Positions 35,855 to 45,455 of a stretch of 64,000 nt of DNA are shown here, in pieces. Below the pieces are notes generated by a model that had not been told where the DNA came from, ran no database searches, and saw only the letters and a program-made list of their open reading frames with translations. Each line of letters starts with the position of its first letter. Within the stretch, counting starts at the first letter, position 1. The DNA is from Polyangium sp. 6x1 (lineage in GTDB: Bacteria; Myxococcota_A; Polyangia; Polyangiales; Polyangiaceae): contig NZ_JARZHH010000003.1 of NCBI RefSeq assembly GCF_029946515.1, positions 186,001 through 250,000 on the forward strand, written 5' to 3'. The position numbers were made by a program, and so were the translations under genes.

Positions 35855-38062
35855 ATGCGGGAGGGCGCCCTCGGTCAAATCATCCTCGCCGCTGAGCATT
35901 TGCCCAGCGACGTGCAGGTCCAGTCCTACGACGCGCACGAGGCCATCTCGCTGCCCTATGCCGTCAATGTGGAGTTTTCGACCCGGGATCCAGCCTTTCG
36001 CGTGGACGCGTGCTTGCAGCGCCGCGTCCTCCTTCAGGTCGTGGATGGGCGCGGCGGGATCCGCTACTACGACGGCCTCCCGGACCGCGCGGGGCTCCTC
36101 GCGTACCGCGGCGGCGACTTCCTCTTCCATCTCCGGCTGCGTCCGGCGCTGGCGGCCCTCGAGCACCGCGAAGGCTCGCGCATCTTCCAGGACAAGAGCC
36201 CGGTGGACGTCGTCAAGGCCATCCTGAGCGAGGCGGGCGTCGACGAGCAAGTGGAATGGCGGCTGCGGCAGACCTACGCACCACGCGAGTTCCTTTGTCA
36301 ATACCACGAAAGGGAGATGGACTTCGTTCATCGCCTCCTGGAGGAGGAGGGCATCTTTTACTTCTTCTCGCACGGGGCCGAGGGGCACAAGCTCGTCTTC
36401 GCGGACGATCCGGAGGCATTCGTGGGGGAGGACGGGGCGGAGCCGGTGCTCCTCTCGCGCCGCAAGGGCCTTGGCCCGGGCGCCCAGCCGCTCGTCGCGC
36501 TCCAGCGCAAGAAGACGCTGCGAGCGACGGAGATCGAGCTGCGTGACTACGACTTCGAGAAGCCAGATGTGTTCCCGACTGCGAAGGTCCCCGCGCCGGG
36601 GCCCATCCCGCTCCGGCATTTCGAATATCCGGGTGGTTTCGTCGCGGGCGCCGAGGGATCACGGAAGGCGAATCGAAGGCTGAGCGCGCTACGGGGCGAC
36701 CTCGACGTTTGTCAGGGCAAAAGTCGCGCGGCAGGGCTCGTGTGTGGCGCGCCGATGGTGGTCGAGGGGGCGCGCGAGCCGTTCCTCAATGGCGCGTTCG
36801 TCGTGACCGAGCTCCGCGCGCGCGGAAAGCAGGGCGGGGATGCCTCGGAGAACGAGTTTTCCGCGATCCCCAAGGGCGCGCCGTTCGCCGCGCCGAGGCG
36901 CGCGAAAAAGCCTCGGATCCGCGGCGTGCAGACGGCGATCGTGACCGGCCCGTCGAACGAGGCGCAAGGCGTCCACGTCGACAAGTATGGCCGCGTCAAG
37001 GTACGTTTCCTCTGGGATCGCTCGGGCAAACAGGACGATTCGTCGAGCGTGTGGCTGCGCGCATCGCAGCTCGGCCTCGGCGGATCGATGGTCCTGCCGC
37101 GTGTGGGCTGGGAGGTCTCCGTGGCATTCGTCGACGGAGACCCGGATCGCCCCCTCGTGCTCGGACGCGCGTACAATGCCGAGAATACGCCGCCGTATGC
37201 GCTGCCCGGCGCCGCGGCCGACAGCTCCCTCAAGAGCATGTCCACGCCGGGAGGCGCCGGCCACAACGAGATCAAGATGAGCGACACGGCGGGCGGCCAG
37301 GGGATGTCGATCGCCGCGAAGAAGGATCTCAACGTCACGACCGGCCATGACAAGAACGAGACCGTCGGCGTGGACGAGACGCACAGCGTCGGCAGCAACC
37401 TCGCGGTCTCGGTGGGCGCGAACGAGAGGACCTCGGTGGGCGCGAATCAGTCGATCGACGTGGGCAACGCGCTCCAGGTCAAGGTGAAAGGCGCGCAGAG
37501 CACGTCGGTCGGCGGCAATGACCAGTTTCACGCCAAGGCTGATTTTGTCGAAAAGGTCGGCGGGACACGCGACTCCACCGTGGGCGGGAACCAGATCACC
37601 ATCTCGTGCGGCGTGCGCCAGCAGATCACGGGCGCATTCACGCGCGAGGTCGGCTCCGTCCAGGCGAACCTCTCGCTCGCTTCGATCGACGACAACATGC
37701 TCTCGACCTACGACGAGAAGGCGGGCCTCGCCATCGTGCAGCTCGTCGGCGGCACGAGCGTCGAGACCGTCACGGCGAGCAAGGACCACACGAACCTGGC
37801 CGCCGAGCTGCACATGGTCCAGGCCCTCTCCACCGAGGCCAAGGGCGTCAAGAACTTCATTGGCGGAGTCCACCTGCGCAACGTGGCTGGCGATTACATC
37901 GTGAAAGCGCCGACGATCGTCCTCGGCGGCGGCGTGGGGAAATTCAACGGCGGCGGGAGCTCGATCAAGTTGAACGGCGGTCCGGTCACGCTGAAGGGCT
38001 CCCAGATCTCGATCAAGGCCGTGGGCATCGTGAAGCAGGCGGCGAGCCTGAAGATCGGGTGA
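35855..38062 (+). CDS. vgrG: VgrG spike protein 1
   Basis: A 735-aa T6SS spike. The ATG at 35855 follows GGGAG by about 8 bases. Order: gp27-like base domain (about aa 1-330, including SRIFQDKSPVDVVKAILSEAGV and CQYHEREMDFVHRLLEEEGIFYFF), gp5-like OB domain (about 365-450, HVDKYGRVKVRFLWDR and WLRASQLGLGGSMVLPRVGW, EVSVAFVDGDPDRPLVLGR), then a long beta-helix needle with repeated S-V-G-x-N-x-[ST] turns to the end. No extra effector domain is attached. It is the first of three tandem vgrG genes; the next starts 6 bases after its stop. Confidence 0.95.
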   Translation: MREGALGQIILAAEHLPSDVQVQSYDAHEAISLPYAVNVEFSTRDPAFRVDACLQRRVLLQVVDGRGGIRYYDGLPDRAGLLAYRGGDFLFHLRLRPALAALEHREGSRIFQDKSPVDVVKAILSEAGVDEQVEWRLRQTYAPREFLCQYHEREMDFVHRLLEEEGIFYFFSHGAEGHKLVFADDPEAFVGEDGAEPVLLSRRKGLGPGAQPLVALQRKKTLRATEIELRDYDFEKPDVFPTAKVPAPGPIPLRHFEYPGGFVAGAEGSRKANRRLSALRGDLDVCQGKSRAAGLVCGAPMVVEGAREPFLNGAFVVTELRARGKQGGDASENEFSAIPKGAPFAAPRRAKKPRIRGVQTAIVTGPSNEAQGVHVDKYGRVKVRFLWDRSGKQDDSSSVWLRASQLGLGGSMVLPRVGWEVSVAFVDGDPDRPLVLGRAYNAENTPPYALPGAAADSSLKSMSTPGGAGHNEIKMSDTAGGQGMSIAAKKDLNVTTGHDKNETVGVDETHSVGSNLAVSVGANERTSVGANQSIDVGNALQVKVKGAQSTSVGGNDQFHAKADFVEKVGGTRDSTVGGNQITISCGVRQQITGAFTREVGSVQANLSLASIDDNMLSTYDEKAGLAIVQLVGGTSVETVTASKDHTNLAAELHMVQALSTEAKGVKNFIGGVHLRNVAGDYIVKAPTIVLGGGVGKFNGGGSSIKLNGGPVTLKGSQISIKAVGIVKQAASLKIG

Positions 38063-38068
38063 GGAGCC

Positions 38069-40303
38069 ATGGCAAACCCTGTCGAGCTCGAACATTCTCT
38101 CACGATCGACGGCGCTCCGTTCGACCTGCTCGCGCTCTCCGCGCGCGAGGCGCTCGACGAGATCGGCACGCTCCGGTGCGAGATCACGGATCACGCGGGA
38201 GGGCCGGATCCGGCGACGCTCGTGGGAAAACCGCTTCTCCTGACGCTGTCGCGCCGCGGGGGCGACGAGGAGCGGAAATTCGCAGGGTATGTCGTCGAGG
38301 CCGAGAGCACGACGACGCGAGGCGACGAGGAGGCAGGGACGCGTCTCGTCGCGCGCCACCACCTCTTTCGCCTCACCCAGCGGGCCGATTGCCGCACGTT
38401 CCAGGACATGTCGGCCCCCGACATCGTGAAAGAGGTCCTCACGGGCGCGGGGATTCCGGCGAAGGAGCAGCGCTGGAAGCTCGGAGGCGCGTATCCGAAG
38501 CGGGTCTACACGACGCAATACCGCGAGACGGATCACGATTTCGTGCGGCGGATCCTCTCCGAGGAGGGCATCGCCTTTTTCGTGGATTCGAGCAGCGGGA
38601 CCGACGTGGTGGTCTTTTTCGACGGCGATCCCGAGGCCGTCGAGGGCGACACCGAGATCGTCTTTCGCCCGGCGGAGGGGCTGGCCGCGACCGGCGACGC
38701 GATCACGACGCTCTCGCATGAAAGATCGACCGTGCCCGGGCGCGTGCACCTGCGCGACTACGATTTCGAGCGGCCTCGATTGAAGCTCGACGGGAAGGCG
38801 GAAGGCGACGACGAGGCCGAGAAGGCGCTGGAGGTGTACGTCCATCCCGGCCGGTTCACCGAGCCCTCCGTGGCGGACCGGCGTGCCAAGGTGCTCCTCG
38901 AATCGCTGCGCGCGCGGCGGGAGGTGGTGACGGGGACGACGAACGCGCTGCGTGTCCTCCCGGGGCGGACGTTCGAGCTCTCCGAGCATCCGTACGAGCC
39001 GCTCAACCAGGAATATCTCGTCATCGGGCTCGATATCGAGCTCGAGGCGCGCCGAGGGACGAACCGGCGTGGGCAAGGGCAGGGGGAACGGCTCACGTTT
39101 CGCGCGATCCCCACTCAAAAAACGACGTACAGGCCGCCGCGTGTGCCGCGCGCAGCGTCGGTCGCGGGAGCGCAATTGGCCGTCACGACGGGGCCGCCTG
39201 GCAAGGAGATTCACCCGGACAAACATGGGCGGGTGAAGGTCCTGTTCCCCTGGGATCGGCGGGGCAAGGCGGACGATTCGTCGAGCCTGTGGATCCGCAC
39301 GACGCAGGTCCCCCTCGGCGGGGGAATGCTGACGCCGCGCGTGGGCTGGGAGGTTTGCGTCGCGTGCGTCGAGGGCGATCCGGACCAGCCCTTCATCGGC
39401 GGGCGATTGTACAATGCGAGCACGCCGCCTCCTTATCCTTTGCCGGCGAACAAGACGCGGATGGCGCTGCAGACCGCGACGACGCCGGGCGGCGGATCCT
39501 CGAATGAGATCCGCATGGACGACCGCGCAGGCAACGAGGAGATGTTCATGAATGCGTCCCGCGATGGCTCGGTCTCCGCGGGCAACAATGCGACCGAGAG
39601 CGTGGGGAACAACGAGACGCGCTCCGTCGGATCGAACCATGCGCTGGCGGTCACCGACAGCATGTCCGCCCATATCGGCGCAAACCAGGACCTCGCCGTG
39701 GGCGGCAACCAGACGGTCCACGTCTCGACCTACATGGTCGACGAGGTGGGCAGCCACGCGCTCACCGTCGGGGGAAATCGCGATTTGAAGGCGGGCGGGG
39801 ATCACAAGCGTACGGTCACCGGCGCCTCGACGCTCTCGATTGGCGGCATGCAGGTCGACCTCGTGGCAGGCTCGGTCGACGAGGAGACCATGGCCACGAT
39901 GCAGGACAAGGTCGGCGCCGTGCTGGTCGAAATGACAGCCTCCGATCGTACGGTCACCGTGAAGGGGAGCAGGACGGAGACCGCGGGATTGGCGAAGCTC
40001 GTCATCTCCAGCGGCGGCCGCGCGGTGGAGGTGGGCGCGGGCCTCAGCCAGAAGGTGATCGGCGCCATCATCAACAAGGTATCCGGGGACCGCGAGGACC
40101 AGAGCAAAGGTGATTTCCTGGAGGTCGCCGGGGGCGCGCAGATCATCAAGGCGACGAACGTCAAGTTCGAGGCCGAGAACCTGCTCAGCGTGGTCATGGG
40201 CGCCTCGACCCTGACCCTCACGCCGGCTTCGGTATCGATCGCAGGAACGAAGATCACGCTCGACGGCGATTGCGACGAGCTTGGCCTCATCAAGGACAAT
40301 TGA
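38069..40303 (+). CDS. vgrG: VgrG spike protein 2
   Basis: A 744-aa VgrG. The base domain contains CRTFQDMSAPDIVKEVLTGA and YRETDHDFVRRILSEEGIAFFV; the OB domain has HPDKHGRVKVLFPWDRRGKA and WIRTTQVPLGGGMLTPRVGW, then EVCVACVEGDPDQPFIGGRLYN. The needle shows GNNATESVGNNETRSVGSN and VGGNQTVHVS repeats. The C-terminus is LTLTPASVSIAGTKITLDGD. It is about the same length as VgrG1 but clearly diverged, so the genes are not recent copies. The gene sits 6 bases after vgrG1 and 3 before vgrG3, indicating one transcript. Confidence 0.95.
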   Translation: MANPVELEHSLTIDGAPFDLLALSAREALDEIGTLRCEITDHAGGPDPATLVGKPLLLTLSRRGGDEERKFAGYVVEAESTTTRGDEEAGTRLVARHHLFRLTQRADCRTFQDMSAPDIVKEVLTGAGIPAKEQRWKLGGAYPKRVYTTQYRETDHDFVRRILSEEGIAFFVDSSSGTDVVVFFDGDPEAVEGDTEIVFRPAEGLAATGDAITTLSHERSTVPGRVHLRDYDFERPRLKLDGKAEGDDEAEKALEVYVHPGRFTEPSVADRRAKVLLESLRARREVVTGTTNALRVLPGRTFELSEHPYEPLNQEYLVIGLDIELEARRGTNRRGQGQGERLTFRAIPTQKTTYRPPRVPRAASVAGAQLAVTTGPPGKEIHPDKHGRVKVLFPWDRRGKADDSSSLWIRTTQVPLGGGMLTPRVGWEVCVACVEGDPDQPFIGGRLYNASTPPPYPLPANKTRMALQTATTPGGGSSNEIRMDDRAGNEEMFMNASRDGSVSAGNNATESVGNNETRSVGSNHALAVTDSMSAHIGANQDLAVGGNQTVHVSTYMVDEVGSHALTVGGNRDLKAGGDHKRTVTGASTLSIGGMQVDLVAGSVDEETMATMQDKVGAVLVEMTASDRTVTVKGSRTETAGLAKLVISSGGRAVEVGAGLSQKVIGAIINKVSGDREDQSKGDFLEVAGGAQIIKATNVKFEAENLLSVVMGASTLTLTPASVSIAGTKITLDGDCDELGLIKDN

Positions 40304-40306
40304 GCC

Positions 40307-43006
40307 ATGGCCACGCGCACGTTGACCACGTTTTTCCAGGCAGAGCCCCTCGAGACGTCCGACGTCGTGAGCTTTCGCGTCGTGCGCCGGCTCGGCGTCG
40401 TGACCGAGGCGGAAATCGAGGTTCGCCACGGCGAGTATGTGGAGCCGGACGAGCTGCTCGGCCGCCCGGCGTATCTCGCGTTTGGTCGAGGAGGGCCGGA
40501 GCACGAGGTCTCGGGCGTCGTGACGGACGTGGAGATGGACGGCACGCCGGAGGACGACGACGAGCGGAGCATGCTCTACCGCATTCGCGTCACGTCGTGG
40601 ATGGCGCTCCTCGCGCGCGAGGTCGATTGCCGCATCTTCCAGGACAAGGACGTGAAGGAGATCGCCTCCGAGGTCCTGCGTGGCGCGGGTATCGAGGACA
40701 AACACCAGGCGTGGCGCCTCGCGGCCACGTACCCGAAGCGGACGTATTGCGTGCAGTACAACGAGAGCTCGCTCGCGTTCGTGTCGCGGCTCCTCGAAGA
40801 GGAGGGCATTTTCTTCCACGCCGAGGCGGGCGAGGACGGCGAGGTCCTCGTCTTTTCGGACGACAGCACGGCGAGTGATCCGATCGAAGGCGACAAGGAG
40901 GTGCCCTACCGGTTCGGCGCCGGGCTCGCGGGAATCGAGGACGCGATCGGCGTGATCACGCGCCGATATCGGACCACGACGGGCAAGGTCGTCCTGCGTG
41001 ATTACGATTTCGAGAAGCCGAAGGCGGATCTCACGGCGAGCGCGACGGCAGGCGCGGACCCGGACCTCGAGGTCTACGATTATCCCGGGCTCTACAAGGA
41101 CAAAAGCGAGGGCGAGCGCCTCGCGCGGGTGCGGCTCGAGGCGCTGCAGTGCGAGCGCGCGGTGATCGAGCTCGAATCGGGGTGTCCGCGGCTCATGGCC
41201 GGGCGATGGCTCTCGCTCGTCGACGCGCCTGACGACCTCGACGGTGAGTATTTCATCAGCAGCGTGGTGCACACGCTGCGCGACGGGGTTTACCTCGCCC
41301 GCGCGACGACGCTCCCGAAGAACGTGAAATACCGCAGCCCGAGGCGCACGCCCGCGCCGATCATCGAGGGCCCGCAGACGGCCGTGGTGGTGGCGCCGGA
41401 GGGCGCGCCGGCGCAGGAGATCCATACGGACGAACATGGCCGCTGCAAGGTGAAGTTCCACTGGGATCGGTACGGGAAAAACGACGATACGGCCTCGTGC
41501 TGGATTCGCGTCACGCAGCCACAAACGAGCGGCGCGATCCTCCTGCCCCGCGTCGACTGGGAGGTCATCGTCGAGTTCCAGGAAGGAAACCCCGATCGGC
41601 CTCTCGTGACCGGCCGCGTCTTCAATGGGAAGTTGATGCCGCCGTATGCCCTCCCCGAGGGGAAATCACGCACGGCGCTGCAGACGAGCTCGTCGCCGGG
41701 GGGCGGCGGCAGGAACGAGATTCGCCTGGAAGACAAGGCCGGGAGCGAGGAGATCAGCATCCGGTCGCAGAAAAACACGACCGTGGCGACGGCGAACAAC
41801 AAGAAACGATCCACGGCGGTCAATGAGACGAAAAACGTCAAGGTCGACGCGAAGCTCACGGTCGGCGCGGATCAGAAGATCCAGGTGACGAACGGCTATC
41901 TGAACACGGTCGACGGCGCCCAGACGGCGAGCGTCGGGGGAAACCGGACGGTGGAGGTGAATGCCGTCTATGGGCTCACCGTGAAGGGGGACAGCGCGAC
42001 GACCGTGGGGGGCAATCAGATGGAGATGGATGGCAATCCCATCCAGGCATTGCTCTCGCTCGCCGTGAAAGCCGCAACGGAGGCGGCCAAGGCGGAGGCG
42101 GAGCGCGCGCTCCAGAAGCTGGATCAGGCGGTCGCCGCGAAGGTGAACCAGGTGATGGGGCCGGTCCAGGCGCTCCAGGGCAAAGCCGAGAGCCTGGGCG
42201 GCGCCATGGAGGCCGTGAGCCGCGGGAACCTCGGCGCCACCGCGAGCGTCTTCGGCGCGGCTTCGAGTTTGCCTTCGCCGTCCGCATTCGGCGCCTCGCT
42301 CGGCGATGCAATGGCCGTCGCCGCGCCTGCCGCGTCGGGGAAGGCCTCCAGCGCGCTCGGGCTCGATACGCTGGTGAAGGGCGCGATTGACGCGGGCGCG
42401 GCGGGCCTCGGCGAGGCGCTCGGGCTCGACGGCGGCGGTGGCGGCGGTGCTTCGGCGGCGAACGTGGCGGGGCCGGACGGGGCCGTGGGAGGCAATTCGG
42501 GCTCCGACAGCGCGACAGGGCCGGGGCATTCGGTCAACGTTTGCTCGTCGACCCACGACGAGACGATCGGGAGCCTCAAGGTGACGATCGCCGCGGCTGG
42601 CATTCATACGACGGTGAATGGCGCGCGCACGCAGGATGTCGGCGCCGCGCGCGTCGAGCTCGTCGCGGGCACGCGCGCGGAGACGTGCCTAGCCGACAAG
42701 ACCGAAAAAGCCCTCGGCCTCGTCGTCGTCAGCGGCGCACCAGAATCGGAGACCGTCGGCGGGAGCCGGACGACGATGGTGGGCGGGGCCGTGCTGGACA
42801 AGATCGGCGGCTCGCATACCGTCGTGGCCAAGAGCAAAGGGATGTTCGTCGGAGCATTCCACAAGGTGGATGCGTCGGAGTCCATCGTGTTCAAGTGCGG
42901 CGCGAGCGAGGTGGTGATCGACGGCGGAGGGATCACCATCAAGTCGCCGCTCGTCACGATCACGGCGCCGAACGTGAAGGAAAAGGGGAACGTGTCGCAG
43001 CTATGA
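40307..43006 (+). CDS. vgrG: VgrG spike protein 3 with Ala/Gly-rich insertion
   Basis: An 899-aa VgrG. Base domain CRIFQDKDVKEIASEVLRGA and NESSLAFVSRLLEEEGIFFH; OB domain HTDEHGRCKVKFHWDRYGKN and WIRVTQPQTSGAILLPRVDW. The needle begins as usual (VTNGYLNTVDGAQTASVGGN), but between about aa 574 and 740 it is interrupted by an Ala/Glu/Lys-rich helical stretch and a Gly-rich segment (GLDGGGGGGASAANVAG). It then resumes with SVNVCSSTHDETIGSLKVTI and ends in a canonical needle tip (VVIDGGGITIKSPLVTIT). The insertion is absent from VgrG1 and VgrG2. It could be a cargo-docking platform or a chaperone site. Confidence 0.94.
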   Translation: MATRTLTTFFQAEPLETSDVVSFRVVRRLGVVTEAEIEVRHGEYVEPDELLGRPAYLAFGRGGPEHEVSGVVTDVEMDGTPEDDDERSMLYRIRVTSWMALLAREVDCRIFQDKDVKEIASEVLRGAGIEDKHQAWRLAATYPKRTYCVQYNESSLAFVSRLLEEEGIFFHAEAGEDGEVLVFSDDSTASDPIEGDKEVPYRFGAGLAGIEDAIGVITRRYRTTTGKVVLRDYDFEKPKADLTASATAGADPDLEVYDYPGLYKDKSEGERLARVRLEALQCERAVIELESGCPRLMAGRWLSLVDAPDDLDGEYFISSVVHTLRDGVYLARATTLPKNVKYRSPRRTPAPIIEGPQTAVVVAPEGAPAQEIHTDEHGRCKVKFHWDRYGKNDDTASCWIRVTQPQTSGAILLPRVDWEVIVEFQEGNPDRPLVTGRVFNGKLMPPYALPEGKSRTALQTSSSPGGGGRNEIRLEDKAGSEEISIRSQKNTTVATANNKKRSTAVNETKNVKVDAKLTVGADQKIQVTNGYLNTVDGAQTASVGGNRTVEVNAVYGLTVKGDSATTVGGNQMEMDGNPIQALLSLAVKAATEAAKAEAERALQKLDQAVAAKVNQVMGPVQALQGKAESLGGAMEAVSRGNLGATASVFGAASSLPSPSAFGASLGDAMAVAAPAASGKASSALGLDTLVKGAIDAGAAGLGEALGLDGGGGGGASAANVAGPDGAVGGNSGSDSATGPGHSVNVCSSTHDETIGSLKVTIAAAGIHTTVNGARTQDVGAARVELVAGTRAETCLADKTEKALGLVVVSGAPESETVGGSRTTMVGGAVLDKIGGSHTVVAKSKGMFVGAFHKVDASESIVFKCGASEVVIDGGGITIKSPLVTITAPNVKEKGNVSQL

Positions 43007-43013
43007 GGAGAGC

Positions 43014-44042
43014 ATGGACGCGCCGCGCTTGAACAACAAGAGCGAGTTTCGAGTCTCGCCCCTCCCGCTGATCGGCAAGGACGGCGAGCGGCTCGTCGTC
43101 ATCGTGAAAGCGACGTTCGTGCTCGTGCCCGGGGAGGGAGAGGTCGAATTCGCCGAGCGAGCGCAGCAGCGCGCCATTCGCGGCGCGGACGTGCCCTGGG
43201 GGGATCCGGAGAAGAGCAGCATCAAGTATCCTTCGGACCTCTGCGTGACGAAGCCGGGTACGGACGTCATCGTGGTCGCGTCGGCGCATGCGCCCGGCGG
43301 GAAGGCGGTCCCTTCGTTCGACGCGGGGGTGCGGGTCGGGCCGCTCGAGAAAATCGTCCGCGTCTTCGGCCTTCGGGTCTGGGAGGCGAAGGGCAGCGGG
43401 CTCTCGGCGCCGCGTCCCACCACGGGAATCGAGCTTCGTTATGATTACGCGTGGGGCGGGCTCGATACGAGCGACCTGATTCGCCCGGTGGAGGAGCCTC
43501 GCAACCCCGTGGGCCTCGGAATCGCGCGTGATCCGGAGATGTTGACGCACAAGCCCGCGCCCTTCATCGAGGATCCCTCGCAGCCCATTCATTCGGTGAG
43601 CACGCGCCCGCCCCCGGCGGGGCTCGGCGCGATCGGCCGGCACTGGGAGCCGCGGCGGCGTTTTCTCGGTACCTATGATGACGCCTGGCGAAAGCAGCGC
43701 GCGCCCCTCTTGCCGCTCGATCACGACGACCGAGCGAATCTCCGTGCGTCGCCGGGGCTCACCGCCGTGCCTCCGTTGCGTGGAGGCGAGGACGTGGCCT
43801 TGCTCAATCTGACGCCCGGCGGAGGGACCACGAGCTTTCGGCTGCCGAAGATCCGTGTCGCGGTGACCCTGAAAGCAAAGGATCGAGCGCCCGAGACGCT
43901 GGCTCCCCATGTCGATACGGTCCTCATCGATACGCTCGCATCGAACGGGGTGGCCGTGGAGCTCGTGTGGCGCGCCGCCTTTCAGCCCCCGCGTCGCATG
44001 AAAGACGCCGAGATCATCGTCGTCGAAAAGGAGGCCGCGTGA
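43014..44042 (+). CDS. DUF2169-family T6SS adaptor
   Basis: A 342-aa cytoplasmic protein. The chain matches DUF2169 proteins: VVIVKATFVLVPG near the start, GADVPWGDPEKSSIKYPSDL, DVIVVASAHAPGGKAVPSFDAGVRVG, FGLRVWEAKG, YAWGGLD, NPVGLGI, and a GAIGRHWEPRRRFLGTYDDAW block that is typical of the family. DUF2169 proteins bridge VgrG or PAAR proteins to specific effectors, and here the gene sits between vgrG3 and the PAAR-like and RHS genes. It starts 7 bases after vgrG3 and overlaps the next gene by four bases. Confidence 0.9.
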   Translation: MDAPRLNNKSEFRVSPLPLIGKDGERLVVIVKATFVLVPGEGEVEFAERAQQRAIRGADVPWGDPEKSSIKYPSDLCVTKPGTDVIVVASAHAPGGKAVPSFDAGVRVGPLEKIVRVFGLRVWEAKGSGLSAPRPTTGIELRYDYAWGGLDTSDLIRPVEEPRNPVGLGIARDPEMLTHKPAPFIEDPSQPIHSVSTRPPPAGLGAIGRHWEPRRRFLGTYDDAWRKQRAPLLPLDHDDRANLRASPGLTAVPPLRGGEDVALLNLTPGGGTTSFRLPKIRVAVTLKAKDRAPETLAPHVDTVLIDTLASNGVAVELVWRAAFQPPRRMKDAEIIVVEKEAA

Positions 44043-45061
44043 GCGCCGTCGGGGTCGTGAAGGTCGGGGCGCGGACGCCGATCGGGCTCGATGCCCGGCA
44101 GACCGGTTTTCTGCTCCGCGCCGGATTTCCGGCAATGACAGAAGCGCCCCTCGCGGACGCGGCGGGTGAGCCCATCACGATGGGGTTCGTTCCGACAATC
44201 GACCCGCGCATCATGGGGCCCGAGCGGCTTTCGCTCCTCGCGAGGCCTGCATTCGAGGAGGTGGCTTCGCCGCTTGGCCACACGAAGACGCAGGTGCACA
44301 TCACGCTGGATGAGGGATATGTCGAGGCGCGGGCGGCGGCGCGGGAGCTCGCCGCCGTCGTGCGACGCGCGTTGCCGGATGCGACCGTGGAGATATTTCC
44401 CCGGGGCGAGGCGGCCCTCGGCGCGCTCCTACCGGAGGCGCTGCGCGCGCTCGCATCGAGGGAGACCGACGCCGTGGTGCTGGGGGGCGTGCACAGCGAT
44501 TACGATGCCGCCGCGATCCGCACGCTCGAAGAGAGCGGGCGATTGTTCTCTCCGGACAACCTCGACGCCCGCATCCCGGGAGAGGCGGCGGCATTCTTCG
44601 TGCTGATGCGCTACGCGGACGCGCGCCGCCGGGGATTTTCGCCCCTCGCGCGCGTGCTCGGCGTGGGGAGCGGGAGGGAGCGTGCACGGCCCGATAACGA
44701 GGCGCCGGCCTACGAGGCGTTCGGACTGACGAACGCCGTGCAGCAAGCGGTCGAGCCGCTCGCGAGGTCCGGGGCGAAGGCCGGGTGGATGCTCACGGAT
44801 CTGACGGGCGAGATGCGTCGGCTCAGCGAGTGGCAATCCGCGTTTGTCAGGGCGCAGGACGGGCTCGAGTCGCCCTATTTCATCGATTCGCCGGCGCAGC
44901 GCATCGGGTATCTGGGGGCTGCGGCGATACCGCTGTTCGTCGTGATGGCGGCGACGGCCTGGGAGCATGGATATGCGCCTTCGCCCGTCGCCATGGCGAT
45001 CGCGGGGAGCGACGGCGGAGAGCGGGCCGCGGTGGTGCTGTCGAGCGCAAAGCGAGACTGA
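44039..45061 (+). CDS. Thiolase-fold (beta-ketoacyl-synthase-like) protein of the T6SS cluster
   Basis: About 340 aa, start at a GTG in a GTGA overlap with the DUF2169 gene. The sequence has a thiolase-superfamily feel: VGARTPIGLDARQTGFLLRAG at the start, a TDAVVLGGVHSDYDAAAIRT strand-turn where ketosynthases place a catalytic Cys, then GEAAAFFVLMRYADARRRG and LARVLGVGSGRE, and later GYLGAAAIPLFVVMAATAW. No Cys is seen in the nucleophile position and no second-half catalytic His pair is evident, so it is probably a non-catalytic scaffold. Its co-transcription with spike genes suggests a role in loading or assembly. The assignment rests on pattern only. Confidence 0.65.
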   Translation: MSAVGVVKVGARTPIGLDARQTGFLLRAGFPAMTEAPLADAAGEPITMGFVPTIDPRIMGPERLSLLARPAFEEVASPLGHTKTQVHITLDEGYVEARAAARELAAVVRRALPDATVEIFPRGEAALGALLPEALRALASRETDAVVLGGVHSDYDAAAIRTLEESGRLFSPDNLDARIPGEAAAFFVLMRYADARRRGFSPLARVLGVGSGRERARPDNEAPAYEAFGLTNAVQQAVEPLARSGAKAGWMLTDLTGEMRRLSEWQSAFVRAQDGLESPYFIDSPAQRIGYLGAAAIPLFVVMAATAWEHGYAPSPVAMAIAGSDGGERAAVVLSSAKRD

Positions 45062-45077
45062 GGCAGGAGGCACGGGC

Positions 45078-45452
45078 ATGAGCGTCACGGCATGCATGAT
45101 GGATTGCGTCACGTCGAAATCGGGTCACCAGATGGTGCCGCTCGCGGTGAGCGTATGCACGACCCCAGCGGCACCGAGCCCGATCCCGGTGCCGTATCCG
45201 GTGACGGCGCAGTCGATGGCCGGCATCAAAGACGCTCCCGTGCGGACGAAGATCGAGGGCGGGAAGATCCTGACGGTGGGGGCGTGTTTCAAGATGTGCA
45301 TTGGCAATCAGCCCGGGACATTGAAAGAGGTGGTCAGCGTCAACACGGGCGGGCCGTGCTTCATCGTGATGGGAGCGCCGGTCGTGTTCGTGGAGCTCGG
45401 GATGCAGGGAATCACGGGGAGCCCGGGATTCATGAACAAAGGGGGAGGCTGA
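45078..45452 (+). CDS. PAAR-like protein (DUF4150 type)
   Basis: A 124-aa protein with AGGAGG about eight bases before ATG. Features: conserved N-terminal PDVCKTP-like region replaced here by VSVCTTPAAPSPIPVPYPVTA, then KIEGGKILTVGACFKMCIGN, GTLKEVVSVNTGGPCFIVMG, and a GSPGFMNKGG end, matching DUF4150 PAAR-like tip proteins. These cap the VgrG needle and carry effectors. The RHS toxin gene begins 4 bases later. Cys and His are sparse, but GACF, MCIG and GPCF could give the metal site of the tip. Confidence 0.85.
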   Translation: MSVTACMMDCVTSKSGHQMVPLAVSVCTTPAAPSPIPVPYPVTAQSMAGIKDAPVRTKIEGGKILTVGACFKMCIGNQPGTLKEVVSVNTGGPCFIVMGAPVVFVELGMQGITGSPGFMNKGGG

Positions 45453-45455
45453 GCC

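Noticed and set aside
36689-41524. Very long open frame on the minus strand opposite the vgrG genes
   Set aside because: It exists because of high GC in the real plus-strand genes; the peptide is a string of Arg/His/Leu/Glu with no domain, and the plus-strand VgrG proteins are unmistakable.
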